The position numbers and the translations under genes were made by a program. Shown here one piece after another: positions 47,810 through 56,037 of a DNA stretch of 64,000 nt (position 1 is the first letter of the stretch; the number at the start of each line of letters is the position of its first letter). This DNA comes from Mycobacterium sp. 1164985.4 (GTDB taxonomy: Bacteria > Actinomycetota > Actinomycetes > Mycobacteriales > Mycobacteriaceae): NCBI RefSeq assembly GCF_001668575.1, contig NZ_LZMD01000108.1, positions 1-64,000 of the forward strand, read 5' to 3'. The notes beneath the pieces are model-generated. The model had not been told where the DNA came from and did not search any database. It saw only the letters and a program-made list of their open reading frames with translations.

Positions 47810-49000
47810 TCAGCCCTGACCGCTGCTGCGTAGGGCCCGCTTGTTTCGTACCTCGCCGTGACTGGTGGGGGGGGCGGTTTTGACCAGTTCATCACCGACC
47901 CAGAACCGCAGAAGGTTGCCGTCGACGTGGACATCGCAGCGTTGTCCGGCCCAGTGTTGGCCGATGCAAACCTGCTGCCATGACACGCAGACCACCCCGT
48001 TGGTGGTGACCCTGCGTGACACCCAATCTGAGCCCTGTCGTTGGTGCGCTCGAGCCGATTGCGAGGTCGACGGCGACGCTGCCGGCGCCCCGGCGGTGAA
48101 GCGCTGGGCAGGGGTGTCCATCTTGAGCGACTGGTGCGGTCGGTTGGTGTTGTAGTCCTCGACCCACTCATCCAACGCCTGCTGGGCTGTCTTCAACGAC
48201 GTGAAAGGCTGAGCCGTGGATAGGAACTCGGCTCGCAGGCTTCGGTGGAAGCGTTCGATCTTGCCGGTAGTGGTCGGACTGCGAGGCTGGGTCAACAGAT
48301 GCTCGATGCCGCGCTCTCGGCAGATCGCGTCGAAACGCACCTCGGTCGGGGGATGGTTGAACCGGCCGGTGAACACCTTGCCGTTGTCGGTCAGGATCTG
48401 CTCGGGATCCCCGTAACGGTCCAACGCCGCGCTCAGCGCGTCACACACAGCACGGGTCCGTTCACGGGCCATCAACCGCGCCGATACACACATTCGGGAG
48501 TGATCGTCGATCCCGGTCAACGCCTTAGCGCACGAGCCGTCGGCCAACGGAAAACCCCCGACAACATCCATCTGCCACAACTCCATCGGCGCCCCACGCT
48601 CCCAGCGTTTCCACTTGCGCGAGCGCCGATCCCGCAGATGGGGATCGATCATTTGGGCGCGCACCAAGGCGCGATAGACCGCCGACTCCGAGGGCACCGC
48701 AGTGATGTGGCGTCTGGTCAGTTCGAACACCAACCGCCGCGGCCCCCAATACGGGCGCGACCGGCGCAGCTCCAACACCGCTGCCTCCACCGCCGCGCTC
48801 ATCTGGTGCGGACACGACGCCGGCCGATGCGACCGATCAACCAAGCCCTCCAGGCCCTCGGCCTCATAGCGGGCCAACCAGGTGTGCAGCGTCTGCCGCG
48901 ACACCCCCACTTTCGAGGCGACCTGCGAAATCGACAACCCATCGCTGATCACCGCCAATACAGCCTGATACCGCTGCTCAGCCACGCTCAACTCCCTCAT
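47810..49000 (-). CDS. IS481-family transposase
   Basis: 396 residues from ATG 48998-49000. N-terminal helix-turn-helix (LSISQVASKVGVSRQTLHTW) and a second DNA-binding part, then an rve-type DDE core: first Asp in WQMDVVGG, second in LTDNGKVF, Glu in TTGKIERFHRSLRAEF. The C-terminal extra domain of about 110 residues (WQQVCIGQHWAGQRCDVHVD) is seen in some members of the family. No frameshift is present, so it is potentially active. An in-frame TTG at 49021 could give a slightly longer form. Confidence 0.95.
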   Translation of the reverse strand: MRELSVAEQRYQAVLAVISDGLSISQVASKVGVSRQTLHTWLARYEAEGLEGLVDRSHRPASCPHQMSAAVEAAVLELRRSRPYWGPRRLVFELTRRHITAVPSESAVYRALVRAQMIDPHLRDRRSRKWKRWERGAPMELWQMDVVGGFPLADGSCAKALTGIDDHSRMCVSARLMARERTRAVCDALSAALDRYGDPEQILTDNGKVFTGRFNHPPTEVRFDAICRERGIEHLLTQPRSPTTTGKIERFHRSLRAEFLSTAQPFTSLKTAQQALDEWVEDYNTNRPHQSLKMDTPAQRFTAGAPAASPSTSQSARAHQRQGSDWVSRRVTTNGVVCVSWQQVCIGQHWAGQRCDVHVDGNLLRFWVGDELVKTAPPTSHGEVRNKRALRSSGQG

Positions 49001-49008
49001 CCAGGGAG

Positions 49009-49097
49009 TGTCAAGGATCAACCGAAGTAACTGTCAACCATCAGCCGAAACACTGTCAGCCATCAGCCGAAGCCCAAATGTCAGCCATCAACCGCAG
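49009..49097. repeat. Four subterminal repeats at the right end of the IS
   Basis: TGTCA begins at 49009, 49032, 49054 and 49079, each followed by a copy close to ARSCATCARCCGMAG; spacing is 22-25 bp. Two inverted relatives lie in the left end (around 47755-47771 and 47778-47796). Probable transposase-binding sites. Confidence 0.8.
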
Positions 49098-49104
49098 TAA
49101 TACA

Positions 49105-49120
49105 CGAAATACGGTGGGGC
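49105..49120. repeat. 16-bp direct repeat, right copy, overlapping tRNA 3' end
   Basis: CGAAATACGGTGGGGC. The last six bases (49115-49120) are the 3' end of the tRNA, including the discriminator base, so the left copy at 47730 duplicated this part without damaging the tRNA. Confidence 0.9.
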
Positions 49121-49188
49121 GGGCGGGGCTCGAACCCGCGACCAACGGATTATGAGTCCGCGGCTCTAACCGACTGAGCTACCGCCCC
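49115..49188 (-). tRNA. tRNA with CAU anticodon (tRNA-Met, elongator type)
   Basis: 74-nt cloverleaf read on the minus strand: acceptor GGGGCGG pairs with CCGCCCC, discriminator A; D-arm with AGCTCAGTCGGTTAGAGC; anticodon loop CTCATAA (anticodon CAU); T-loop TTCGAGC with stem GCGGG/CCCGC. A full G-C pair at 1-72 rules out the initiator tRNA. CAU is also the unmodified anticodon of tRNA-Ile2, so Met or lysidine-modified Ile cannot be separated with certainty. CC of the CCA end is encoded. Confidence 0.93.
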
Positions 49189-49234
49189 GGCGCGATGCGC
49201 GGCACCATGTTCCCACATCGCTTCTATCCGGTGG

Positions 49235-50086
49235 TCAGGCGATATCGGCGTACACCGGTTGCCCGTCGTCGCCGATCGAGTACCGCTCGGTGCCCGACGC
49301 CACCCGCGGCGTGTCGGCCCCCAGCGACACCGCGATCTTGTTGCACGCATTGCGCATGACGTCCAGGGTCAGCTCGAACGCCTGCTTCTCCGAGAAATGG
49401 CGCCGCACGCCCGCCGCGACCTCCGCGTCGATGTTCGCCGGAGACCAGATCATGGCGTCGACGTACCGGAGTGCCGCCTTCTGCGCGTCGCTCAGGCCCT
49501 CCGCCGAGTCGTACCGCTCGATCTGCCCGTATATCTCCTCCGACCCGCCCGAGTCCAGCGCGTCACCGTCGCGCAGCGACTTGCACAGCCGGCAGTTGTG
49601 CTGCGTCGCGCCCCGCAACCGCACGATCTCCGTCGTCACCGGATCGAGCCCCCGCAACCGCGCCACCGCCGGCGCGAACCCGCTCAGCAGCGCATCGACC
49701 GGATCGGACTGGTGATCCCACTCGACCGCCTTCACGTAGCCCGGCTTGCCCAGGCCCAGCGCCTCACACCCGGCCCACAACCGCGGCACGAAGTCGGCGA
49801 TGAAAATTGCCACCACGGTCCGAAACGCGTTGTCGCCCAACGTCTCCAACAACCGCTTGCGCTGGTTCTCGCCGATACCCGAGACATCGGTCGCGAACTG
49901 CTCGGCGAACGCCGCCACCACCCGGTCACCTTCGGTGAATTCGTCGGCCAGATCGACCTCCACCGCCAGCGGCGGCAACGACAGCGCCCTGCCGCACGTC
50001 AACCGGATCAGCGTGTCCCGTTGGCTGTCACCCGACGACATCGCCACCAAACCCGCGATCCGATCGGCAAGCTCATCAGCGCCCAC
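49235..50086 (-). CDS. Carboxymuconolactone decarboxylase / AhpD-like protein
   Basis: 283 residues, the size of Rv2313c, its syntenic counterpart. The C-terminal half holds a CMD/AhpD-like region with a CxxC pair in HNCRLCKSLRDG and a later histidine in VRRHFSEKQAFEL, suggesting a peroxidase or disulfide-reductase activity like AhpD. The N-terminal half (LADEFTEGDRVVAAFAEQFA) is a second degenerate CMD-like repeat without the cysteines. Eight bases after tldE on the same strand, so it may belong to the tldD-tldE unit. Confidence 0.87.
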   Translation of the reverse strand: MGADELADRIAGLVAMSSGDSQRDTLIRLTCGRALSLPPLAVEVDLADEFTEGDRVVAAFAEQFATDVSGIGENQRKRLLETLGDNAFRTVVAIFIADFVPRLWAGCEALGLGKPGYVKAVEWDHQSDPVDALLSGFAPAVARLRGLDPVTTEIVRLRGATQHNCRLCKSLRDGDALDSGGSEEIYGQIERYDSAEGLSDAQKAALRYVDAMIWSPANIDAEVAAGVRRHFSEKQAFELTLDVMRNACNKIAVSLGADTPRVASGTERYSIGDDGQPVYADIA

Positions 50087-50093
50087 GCATCGA

Positions 50094-51467
50094 TTATTGC
50101 GCTTGACTCACCGACGACATGTGGAAGTCGGGAATCCGCAGCGACGGCATCGCCGCGCGCGTCGCCCAATCCCCCCACTCGCGGGGCAACGTGACCTCGC
50201 TGACGCCCGCCTCTGCCGTCCGGCGTAACAGGTCCAGCGGGCTCTCGTTGAACCGGAAATTGTTGACTGCCGCCGTCACCTCGCCGTCCTCGATCAGGTA
50301 CACGCCGTCGCGCGTGAGCCCGGTCAGCAGCAGCACCGTCGGATCGACTGCCCGGATGTACCACAGCGTGCTCAGCAACAGTCCCCGCTGGGTGCCGGCG
50401 ATCATGTCCGCCAGATCGGACTCCCCGCCCGTCATCAGCAGGTTGTCGGCAGGCACCGCCGGGGTCGCGCCGAACTCTGCCGCCGCGGCACGCGAATACG
50501 CCAGGGAGTTGATCGAACCGTCGCGGATCCAGTCCACCCGGTCGATGTCCATGCCGTTGTCGAACACCGAAATCCGTTCCGACGATGTCGATGTCGCGAC
50601 GAACGGAGTACAGGCCAGCCCCTCGGCGGACGGATCGGAGTACAGCGTCAGCGGAAGATCGGTGAGCCGCTCCCCCACCCGCGTGCCGCCACCCGGCGCG
50701 GAGAACGCCGTGCGTCTCTCCTGCGCGCCACGGCCGTCCATCGACCACGTCAGGAAGATCATCAGGTCGGCCACCGCCGACGGCGGCAGAATCGTCTCGT
50801 AGCGCCCGGCCGGCAGCTCCACCGTCTCACGGGCCCACCCCAGCCGCGTCGACAGCTCGTCGAGCATGGGATCGATTGGCACATCGCCGAAATCAACGGT
50901 GCTCACACCCACCCACGCACTCGCGCCGTCACGCTTGCCGTTGATCTCGACCGAACCCGTCGGCTGCGTGAACCGCCGCCGCAGCCCGCCCGAGGTCGCC
51001 ACGAACGTCGTCTCCAAAATGTGCCGCGCATACCCGTACAGCCGATCGCTGCCCCGGAACCCCCGGGCGAGACCGTCGGTCACCGGCAGGAACACCTCCG
51101 CTCCCGTTTCCGGCACCGGGGCGTCCCAGTCCGGCGGGGCCTCACCGCCTGCCAACAGCGGCGCGCTGTCGCGTGCCTCGGGCGCTGAGCGCGCGGCCTG
51201 CTGCGACGCCGCGACGAGTCCCGCGATTGTCGATGGATCCACCTCGCTGGACCGCACCGAGCCGACGTGCGATTCGCTGCCCTTGCGCACCACCGAGATC
51301 ACCGTCGTGTAGCGCGATCTCGACTCACCGTTGGTGGTCATCGAGTTGCCCGCCCACCGCAACGACGCGTCGGTCCGATCGGTCACCAACACGATCGTCT
51401 CGTCGGCCCCGCCTAACCGGGCCGCTTCCGCGAGCGCGGTCTCGACCACCTGCTGTGCGCCGATCAT
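50094..51467 (-). CDS. pmbA: TldE/PmbA, metalloprotease partner
   Basis: 457-residue TldE-type protein, equivalent to Rv2314c. In E. coli TldD and TldE form a heterodimer that cleaves unfolded peptides and removes the leader of microcin B17; TldE lacks the metal site. Conserved blocks: RWAGNSMTTNGESRSRY near residue 38, and the C-terminal LTRDGVYLIEDGEVTAAVNN with FRFNES. The start overlaps the tldD stop by four bases (ATGA). Natural substrates in mycobacteria are unknown. Confidence 0.92.
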   Translation of the reverse strand: MIGAQQVVETALAEAARLGGADETIVLVTDRTDASLRWAGNSMTTNGESRSRYTTVISVVRKGSESHVGSVRSSEVDPSTIAGLVAASQQAARSAPEARDSAPLLAGGEAPPDWDAPVPETGAEVFLPVTDGLARGFRGSDRLYGYARHILETTFVATSGGLRRRFTQPTGSVEINGKRDGASAWVGVSTVDFGDVPIDPMLDELSTRLGWARETVELPAGRYETILPPSAVADLMIFLTWSMDGRGAQERRTAFSAPGGGTRVGERLTDLPLTLYSDPSAEGLACTPFVATSTSSERISVFDNGMDIDRVDWIRDGSINSLAYSRAAAAEFGATPAVPADNLLMTGGESDLADMIAGTQRGLLLSTLWYIRAVDPTVLLLTGLTRDGVYLIEDGEVTAAVNNFRFNESPLDLLRRTAEAGVSEVTLPREWGDWATRAAMPSLRIPDFHMSSVSQAQ

Positions 51468-52984
51468 GACCGCCCCGCCTCGTCCCGGGTGTTGAGCACG
51501 TTCACCCCGCGGAACAACGCCGACGGGCACCCATGGCTCACCGCCGCCACTTGCCCCGGCTGCGCCTTCCCACAGTTGAACGCGCCGCCGAGCCGCCACG
51601 TCGCGGCCCCGCCCACGGCTTCCAGCGATCCCCAGAAGTCCGTCGTCGTCGCCTGATACGCCACATCGCGCACCTGGCCGTCGAGCTTGCCGTTGCGGAT
51701 CCGGAAGAACCGCCGCCCCGTGAACTGGAAGTTGCAGCGCTGCATGTCGATCGACCAACTCTTGTCACCGACGATGTAGAGGCCGTCGTCCACGCGCGCG
51801 ATCAGATCTTCGGTGCTCACGTCGTCGGCGCTCGGCTCCAGCGAGACGTTGGCCATCCGCTGGATCGGCACATGATGGGGCGAATCGGCGTAGGCGCACC
51901 CGTTGGACCGCTCCACTCCGAGTCGCGGTGCGAACACCCGGTCCAGCTGGTAGCCGACGAAGATGCCGTCGCGCACCAGGTCCCACTTCTGCGCCTGCAC
52001 CCCCTCGTCATCGAAACCGACTGTTGCCAAGCCGTATTCAACGGTCCGATCGGCGGTCACGTTCATCACCGGCGACCCGTAGCGCATGGTGCCGAGCTTG
52101 TCGGGGGTGGCGAACGACGTACCCGCGTACGCCGCCTCGTAGCCGATGGCCCGGTCGTATTCGGTGGCGTGGCCGATCGACTCGTGAATGGTCAACCACA
52201 GGTTCGACGGGTCGATGACAAGGTCCGTGGCCCCCGCGGCGACGCTGGGGGCCTTGACCTTCTCGGACAGCCACGTCGGCAGCATCGCCAGTTCCTCGGT
52301 CCAGTTCCACACCTCGTCGCCGGCGACGTATTCCCAGCCCCGCGCGGTCGGCGGGGCCAGCGTCCGCATCGTCTCGAACGACCCCGCGGCGGCGTCGACG
52401 GCGACCGCCTCCAGCGACGGCTGCACCCGCACCCGCTGCTGGGTGATCGTCGATCCGAACGTGTCGGCGTAGAACGTCTGCTCCTTGGCGGTCTGCAGAC
52501 CCGCCGAGACGTGGTCGACGCCGTCGGCGGCCAACAGCCGACCCGAATACTCGCCGAGCACGGCGAGCTTGTCGGGCGTGCCGACGGTGAACGGGTCGAC
52601 CGCGTAGTCCGAAACCCAAGTGGCATCGGTGTACACGTATTCGGGCGCCAGCTCGATGCGCTCGGCGTTCAGCGCCGCCAGCGTCCTGGCCACCCGCACG
52701 GCGCGGCGTGCGGTCTCGGCGGCGACATCGGCGCTGAGCTCGGCGTGGGAGGCGAAGCCCCACGTTCCGTCGACGATCACGCGGACGGCCAGGCCGATCT
52801 CGCGGTCGACGACCGCGGTCTGCAGTTCACCGTCGCGCAGTTGCACGTACTCCGAGGTGACCGCGTGGATGCGAAGGTCGGCGTAGCTGGCGCCCGCGGA
52901 CACCGCCGCCGACGTCGCCGCATCGGCCAGCTCGTAGCGCGGCAGGTCGAGGAAGTCGGCGTCGACTCGTCGGGTGGCTGTCAC
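51464..52984 (-). CDS. tldD: TldD zinc metalloprotease
   Basis: 506 residues, equivalent to Rv2315c (505). Carries the HExxxH zinc motif HESIGH at about residues 267-272, followed by ATEYDRAIGYEAAYAG, and the C-terminal FQFTGRRFFRIRNGKL. Works with TldE encoded next. A GTG at 52982-52984 is chosen because it gives the family N-terminus; a longer frame would run into the divergent uspA start. The 38-bp gap to uspA must hold both promoters. Confidence 0.92.
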   Translation of the reverse strand: MTATRRVDADFLDLPRYELADAATSAAVSAGASYADLRIHAVTSEYVQLRDGELQTAVVDREIGLAVRVIVDGTWGFASHAELSADVAAETARRAVRVARTLAALNAERIELAPEYVYTDATWVSDYAVDPFTVGTPDKLAVLGEYSGRLLAADGVDHVSAGLQTAKEQTFYADTFGSTITQQRVRVQPSLEAVAVDAAAGSFETMRTLAPPTARGWEYVAGDEVWNWTEELAMLPTWLSEKVKAPSVAAGATDLVIDPSNLWLTIHESIGHATEYDRAIGYEAAYAGTSFATPDKLGTMRYGSPVMNVTADRTVEYGLATVGFDDEGVQAQKWDLVRDGIFVGYQLDRVFAPRLGVERSNGCAYADSPHHVPIQRMANVSLEPSADDVSTEDLIARVDDGLYIVGDKSWSIDMQRCNFQFTGRRFFRIRNGKLDGQVRDVAYQATTTDFWGSLEAVGGAATWRLGGAFNCGKAQPGQVAAVSHGCPSALFRGVNVLNTRDEAGRS

Positions 52985-53022
52985 GTCCCCAACCGTAGTG
53001 GTGGCGCCGCCGGCCCGCTTTA

Positions 53023-53901
53023 ATGAGTCGGATGGCACAGCGCCGCCGCACCGCCGCGACCGCGTACGCGCTCCTGGCCCCGAGCCTGTTCGGAGTCGTC
53101 GCGTTCATGCTGCTGCCGATGCTGGTGGTGCTCTGGCTGTCCCTGCACCGGTGGGACCTGCTGAGCCCGATGGAGTTTGTCGGCCTGCGCAATTGGCAGT
53201 CGGTGCTGACCGACCCGTCCTTCGGCACCTCACTGCTCGTCACGCTGCTGTTCGTCGCTTTGGTGGTGCCGACGCAGACCCTGTTGGGATTGGCCGCGGC
53301 AGCGCTGTTGTCCCGCGGACTCCCGGGCAGCGGGTTCTTCCGCACGCTGTACGTGCTGCCGTGGATCTGTGCGCCGCTGGCGATCGCGGTGCTGTGGCGC
53401 TGGATCCTGGCCCCCACCGACGGAGCGGTCAGCGCGATACTCGGCCGCCAGATCGGGTGGCTCACCGATCCGACGCTGGCGCTGCCCGTGGTGTCGGCAG
53501 TGGTCGTGTGGACCAACGTCGGATACGTGACGCTCTTCTTCCTCGCAGGCATCCTCAACATCCCCACCGACACCCACAACGCCGCGCGCACCGACGGCGC
53601 AACGACGTGGCAGCGGTTCCGCCACATCACCCTGCCGATGCTGCGACCGACGCTGTTCTTCGTCCTGGTCACCGGAATCATCAGCGCCGCTCAGGTTTTC
53701 GACACCGTCTACGCGTTGACCGGAGGGGGGCCGCAGAATCGGACCGACCTCGTGGCGCACCGCATCTACGCCGAGGCGTTCGGCACCGCGGCGGTCGGAC
53801 GGGCAGCGGTGATGGCGGTGGTGTTGTTCGTGCTGCTGGTCGGTGTGACGATCGTCCAGCAGCTCTACTTCCGACGGCGGATCAGCTATGACCTCACCTA
53901 G
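53023..53901 (+). CDS. uspA: Sugar ABC transporter permease UspA
   Basis: 292-residue MalF/UgpA-type permease with six membrane segments and the EAA loop NAARTDGATTWQRFRHITLP. In M. tuberculosis UspABC imports amino sugars, probably from cell-wall turnover. The start may be the ATG at 53023 or at 53032 (SRMAQRRR); TTTAAT at 53019-53024 sits seven bases before the second, which would fit a leaderless message. Its 3' end overlaps uspB by 14 bases. Confidence 0.93.
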   Translation: MSRMAQRRRTAATAYALLAPSLFGVVAFMLLPMLVVLWLSLHRWDLLSPMEFVGLRNWQSVLTDPSFGTSLLVTLLFVALVVPTQTLLGLAAAALLSRGLPGSGFFRTLYVLPWICAPLAIAVLWRWILAPTDGAVSAILGRQIGWLTDPTLALPVVSAVVVWTNVGYVTLFFLAGILNIPTDTHNAARTDGATTWQRFRHITLPMLRPTLFFVLVTGIISAAQVFDTVYALTGGGPQNRTDLVAHRIYAEAFGTAAVGRAAVMAVVLFVLLVGVTIVQQLYFRRRISYDLT

Positions 53902-54715
53902 CCGCCCCACGTCCGCTGCCGTCGTCTACCCCGTGCTGCTGGCGGGGGCGTTGGTCACGTTGGCACCGTTCATCCTCGGCCTTCTGACATCGCTGCGGGA
54001 TCCGCGCACGTTCGACACCGAGTCGCCACTGTCGCTGCCCTTGCCGCCCACCCTGCAGAACTACGCGAACCTGACCGACGCCGGCTTCGGCCGGGCCGTC
54101 GTGGTGACCGCACTGATGACCGCGGTGATCCTGCTCGGTCAGCTGGCCTTCTCGGTGCTGGCAGCGTATGCGTTCGCGCGTCTGCAGTTTCCCGGCCGCG
54201 ACGCGCTGTTCTGGGTCTACCTCGCGACGCTGATGGTGCCGGCGACCGTGACCGTCGTCCCGCTGTACCTGATGATGGCCGAGGCCGGGTTGCGGAACAC
54301 GTTCTGGGCCTTGGTGTTGCCGTTCATGTTCGGTTCGCCGTATGCGATCTTCCTGCTGCGCGAGTACTTCCGCGGCATCCCGACGGACCTCATCAACGCC
54401 GCACGCATCGACGGCGCCAACACGTTGGACGTGATCGTGCACGTGGTGTTGCCGGCGAGCAGGCCGATCCTCGTGACGCTGGCTCTGATCACCGTTGTCT
54501 CGCAGTGGAACAGCTTCATGTGGCCGCTGGTGATCACCAGCGGGAGCCGGTGGCAGGTGCTGACGGTCGCGACGGCGGGCCTGCAGTCGCGCTACAACGC
54601 GCAGTGGCCGCTGGTGATGGCGGCGACGACGGTGGCGATCGTGCCTCTGCTGGTGTTGTTCGTCGCGTTGGGGCGCAACATCGTGCGCTCGATCGTCGTG
54701 ACGGGGTTGAAGTGA
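53888..54715 (+). CDS. uspB: Sugar ABC transporter permease UspB
   Basis: 275-residue MalG/UgpE-type permease. Six membrane segments; EAA loop INAARIDGANTLDVIVHVVLP. Pairs with UspA to form the channel. Overlaps uspA by 14 bases and uspC by four (GTGA). No ATPase gene is in this cluster, so the shared sugar ATPase of another locus must energise it. Confidence 0.93.
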   Translation: MTSPSRPTSAAVVYPVLLAGALVTLAPFILGLLTSLRDPRTFDTESPLSLPLPPTLQNYANLTDAGFGRAVVVTALMTAVILLGQLAFSVLAAYAFARLQFPGRDALFWVYLATLMVPATVTVVPLYLMMAEAGLRNTFWALVLPFMFGSPYAIFLLREYFRGIPTDLINAARIDGANTLDVIVHVVLPASRPILVTLALITVVSQWNSFMWPLVITSGSRWQVLTVATAGLQSRYNAQWPLVMAATTVAIVPLLVLFVALGRNIVRSIVVTGLK

Positions 54716-56037
54716 TTCTGCGGCCGAGATTTTCGACGCTGCTCGCGACCGGTGTGGCGGTGACAGGTGTGCTGTTGCTCGTCGCAGCCATGTTGCTCGG
54801 GCACCCGAGCGATTCCGGCGGGCACACCGTGGTGACCGTGCGGCTGTGGGACGAGCAGGTCGCCGAGTCCTACCGAAAGTCGTTCGCCGAGTTCAGTCGC
54901 GAGCATCCCGACATCGAGGTACGCGTCAACGTCGTCGCCTACTCCACGTATTTCGACACCTTGCGCACCGACGTCGCGGGCGGTGGCGCCGACGACATCT
55001 TCTGGATCAGCAACGCCTACTTCGCCGAATACGCCGACGGCGGCCGACTGATGGACATCGGTCAGCCGCAGCGGGTGTGGGAGCCGTCGGTGGTCGACCA
55101 GTTCACCCGCGAGGGCAAGCTCTGGGGTGTACCGCAATTGACCGACGCAGGCATCGCGCTGTACTACAACGCCGACCTGCTGGCGGCGGCCGGCGTCGAC
55201 CCGAGCGAGTTGGCCGCGCTGCGGTGGTCACCGGACCCTGCCGTCGACACGCTGCGGCCGCTGCTGGCCCGCCTGACGCTCGACCGCGAGGGCCGCGCCG
55301 CCGACACCGTGGGCTTCGACGCGCGGCGGGTCCGGCAGTGGGGCTACAACGCCGCCAACGACTTGCAAGGCATATACCTCAACTACATCGGCTCGGCCGG
55401 CGGGGTGTTCTCCGTCGGCGACCGGTTCGCGTTCGACAACCCGCAGGCCGCCCAAGCGTTCAGCTATCTGGTGGGTCTGATCAACACCGACCACGTCGCC
55501 CCACCCGCGTCGGCGACCAACGACAACGGCGACTTCTCCCGCAACCAGTTCCTGCAGGGCAGGATGGCGCTGTTCCAGTCGGGCACGTACAACCTTGCGG
55601 CGGTGGCGGACGCGGCCCAATTTCGTTGGGGCGTCGCATTGCTGCCGGAGGGACCGGCGGGCCGGATCAGCGTGACGAACGGGATTGCCGCCGCGGGCAA
55701 TTCGGCCACCGCGCACCCGGCTGCCGTGCGCGAGGTGCTGGCCTGGATGGGTAGCGCGCGCGGCAACGAGTACCTGGGCGCAGGCGGCGCGGCGATCCCC
55801 GCGGTGCTCGACGCGCAACGGGTCTACCACGATTACTGGCGTTCGCGCGGCGTGGACGTGAGCCCATTCTTCGATGTGCTCGACGGCCGGCGCATCGACG
55901 CTCCCGGCGGCGCCGGTTTCGCCGCGGGGTTCGACGCGCTCAAACCGCACTTCGACGAGATGTTCCTCGGCAGGCGCGATGTGCCGTCGACGCTCGCCGC
56001 GGCTCAGCAGGCCGCGAACGCCGCCGCGCAGCGGTGA
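54712..56037 (+). CDS. uspC: Sugar ABC transporter substrate-binding protein UspC
   Basis: 441 residues, GTG start inside the uspB stop. N-terminal membrane anchor or signal (LLATGVAVTGVLLLVAAMLL; no lipobox cysteine seen), then a class I solute-binding fold: VTVRLWDEQVAESYRKSF, DIFWISNAYFAEYAD, GIALYYNADLLAAAGVDP, and FLQGRMALFQSGTYNL. The M. tuberculosis homologue binds amino sugars such as glucosamine-2-phosphate. No cysteine lipobox means it is probably held by the uncleaved segment. Confidence 0.92.
   Translation: MILRPRFSTLLATGVAVTGVLLLVAAMLLGHPSDSGGHTVVTVRLWDEQVAESYRKSFAEFSREHPDIEVRVNVVAYSTYFDTLRTDVAGGGADDIFWISNAYFAEYADGGRLMDIGQPQRVWEPSVVDQFTREGKLWGVPQLTDAGIALYYNADLLAAAGVDPSELAALRWSPDPAVDTLRPLLARLTLDREGRAADTVGFDARRVRQWGYNAANDLQGIYLNYIGSAGGVFSVGDRFAFDNPQAAQAFSYLVGLINTDHVAPPASATNDNGDFSRNQFLQGRMALFQSGTYNLAAVADAAQFRWGVALLPEGPAGRISVTNGIAAAGNSATAHPAAVREVLAWMGSARGNEYLGAGGAAIPAVLDAQRVYHDYWRSRGVDVSPFFDVLDGRRIDAPGGAGFAAGFDALKPHFDEMFLGRRDVPSTLAAAQQAANAAAQR

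Larger units (their letters stand above)
47746..49104 (-). mobile_element. IS481-family insertion sequence, 1,359 bp
   Basis: The left end begins TGTTCAGAGTCGGTTGAT; the right end, read inward on the minus strand, begins TGTATTACTGCGGTTGAT. Both start TGT and share CGGTTGAT at the same offset (positions 11-18), i.e. imperfect terminal inverted repeats. The element is bounded exactly by the two 16-bp direct repeats. It holds a single transposase gene and several subterminal copies of a TGTCARSCATCARCCGA-like motif. It lies against the 3' end of the tRNA gene. Confidence 0.9.

Noticed and set aside
47730..49120. attL/attR pair of an integrative element
   Set aside because: The repeats abut the TGT...ACA ends of an insertion sequence exactly and no integrase is present, so a target duplication explains them better, although an older att origin is not excluded.
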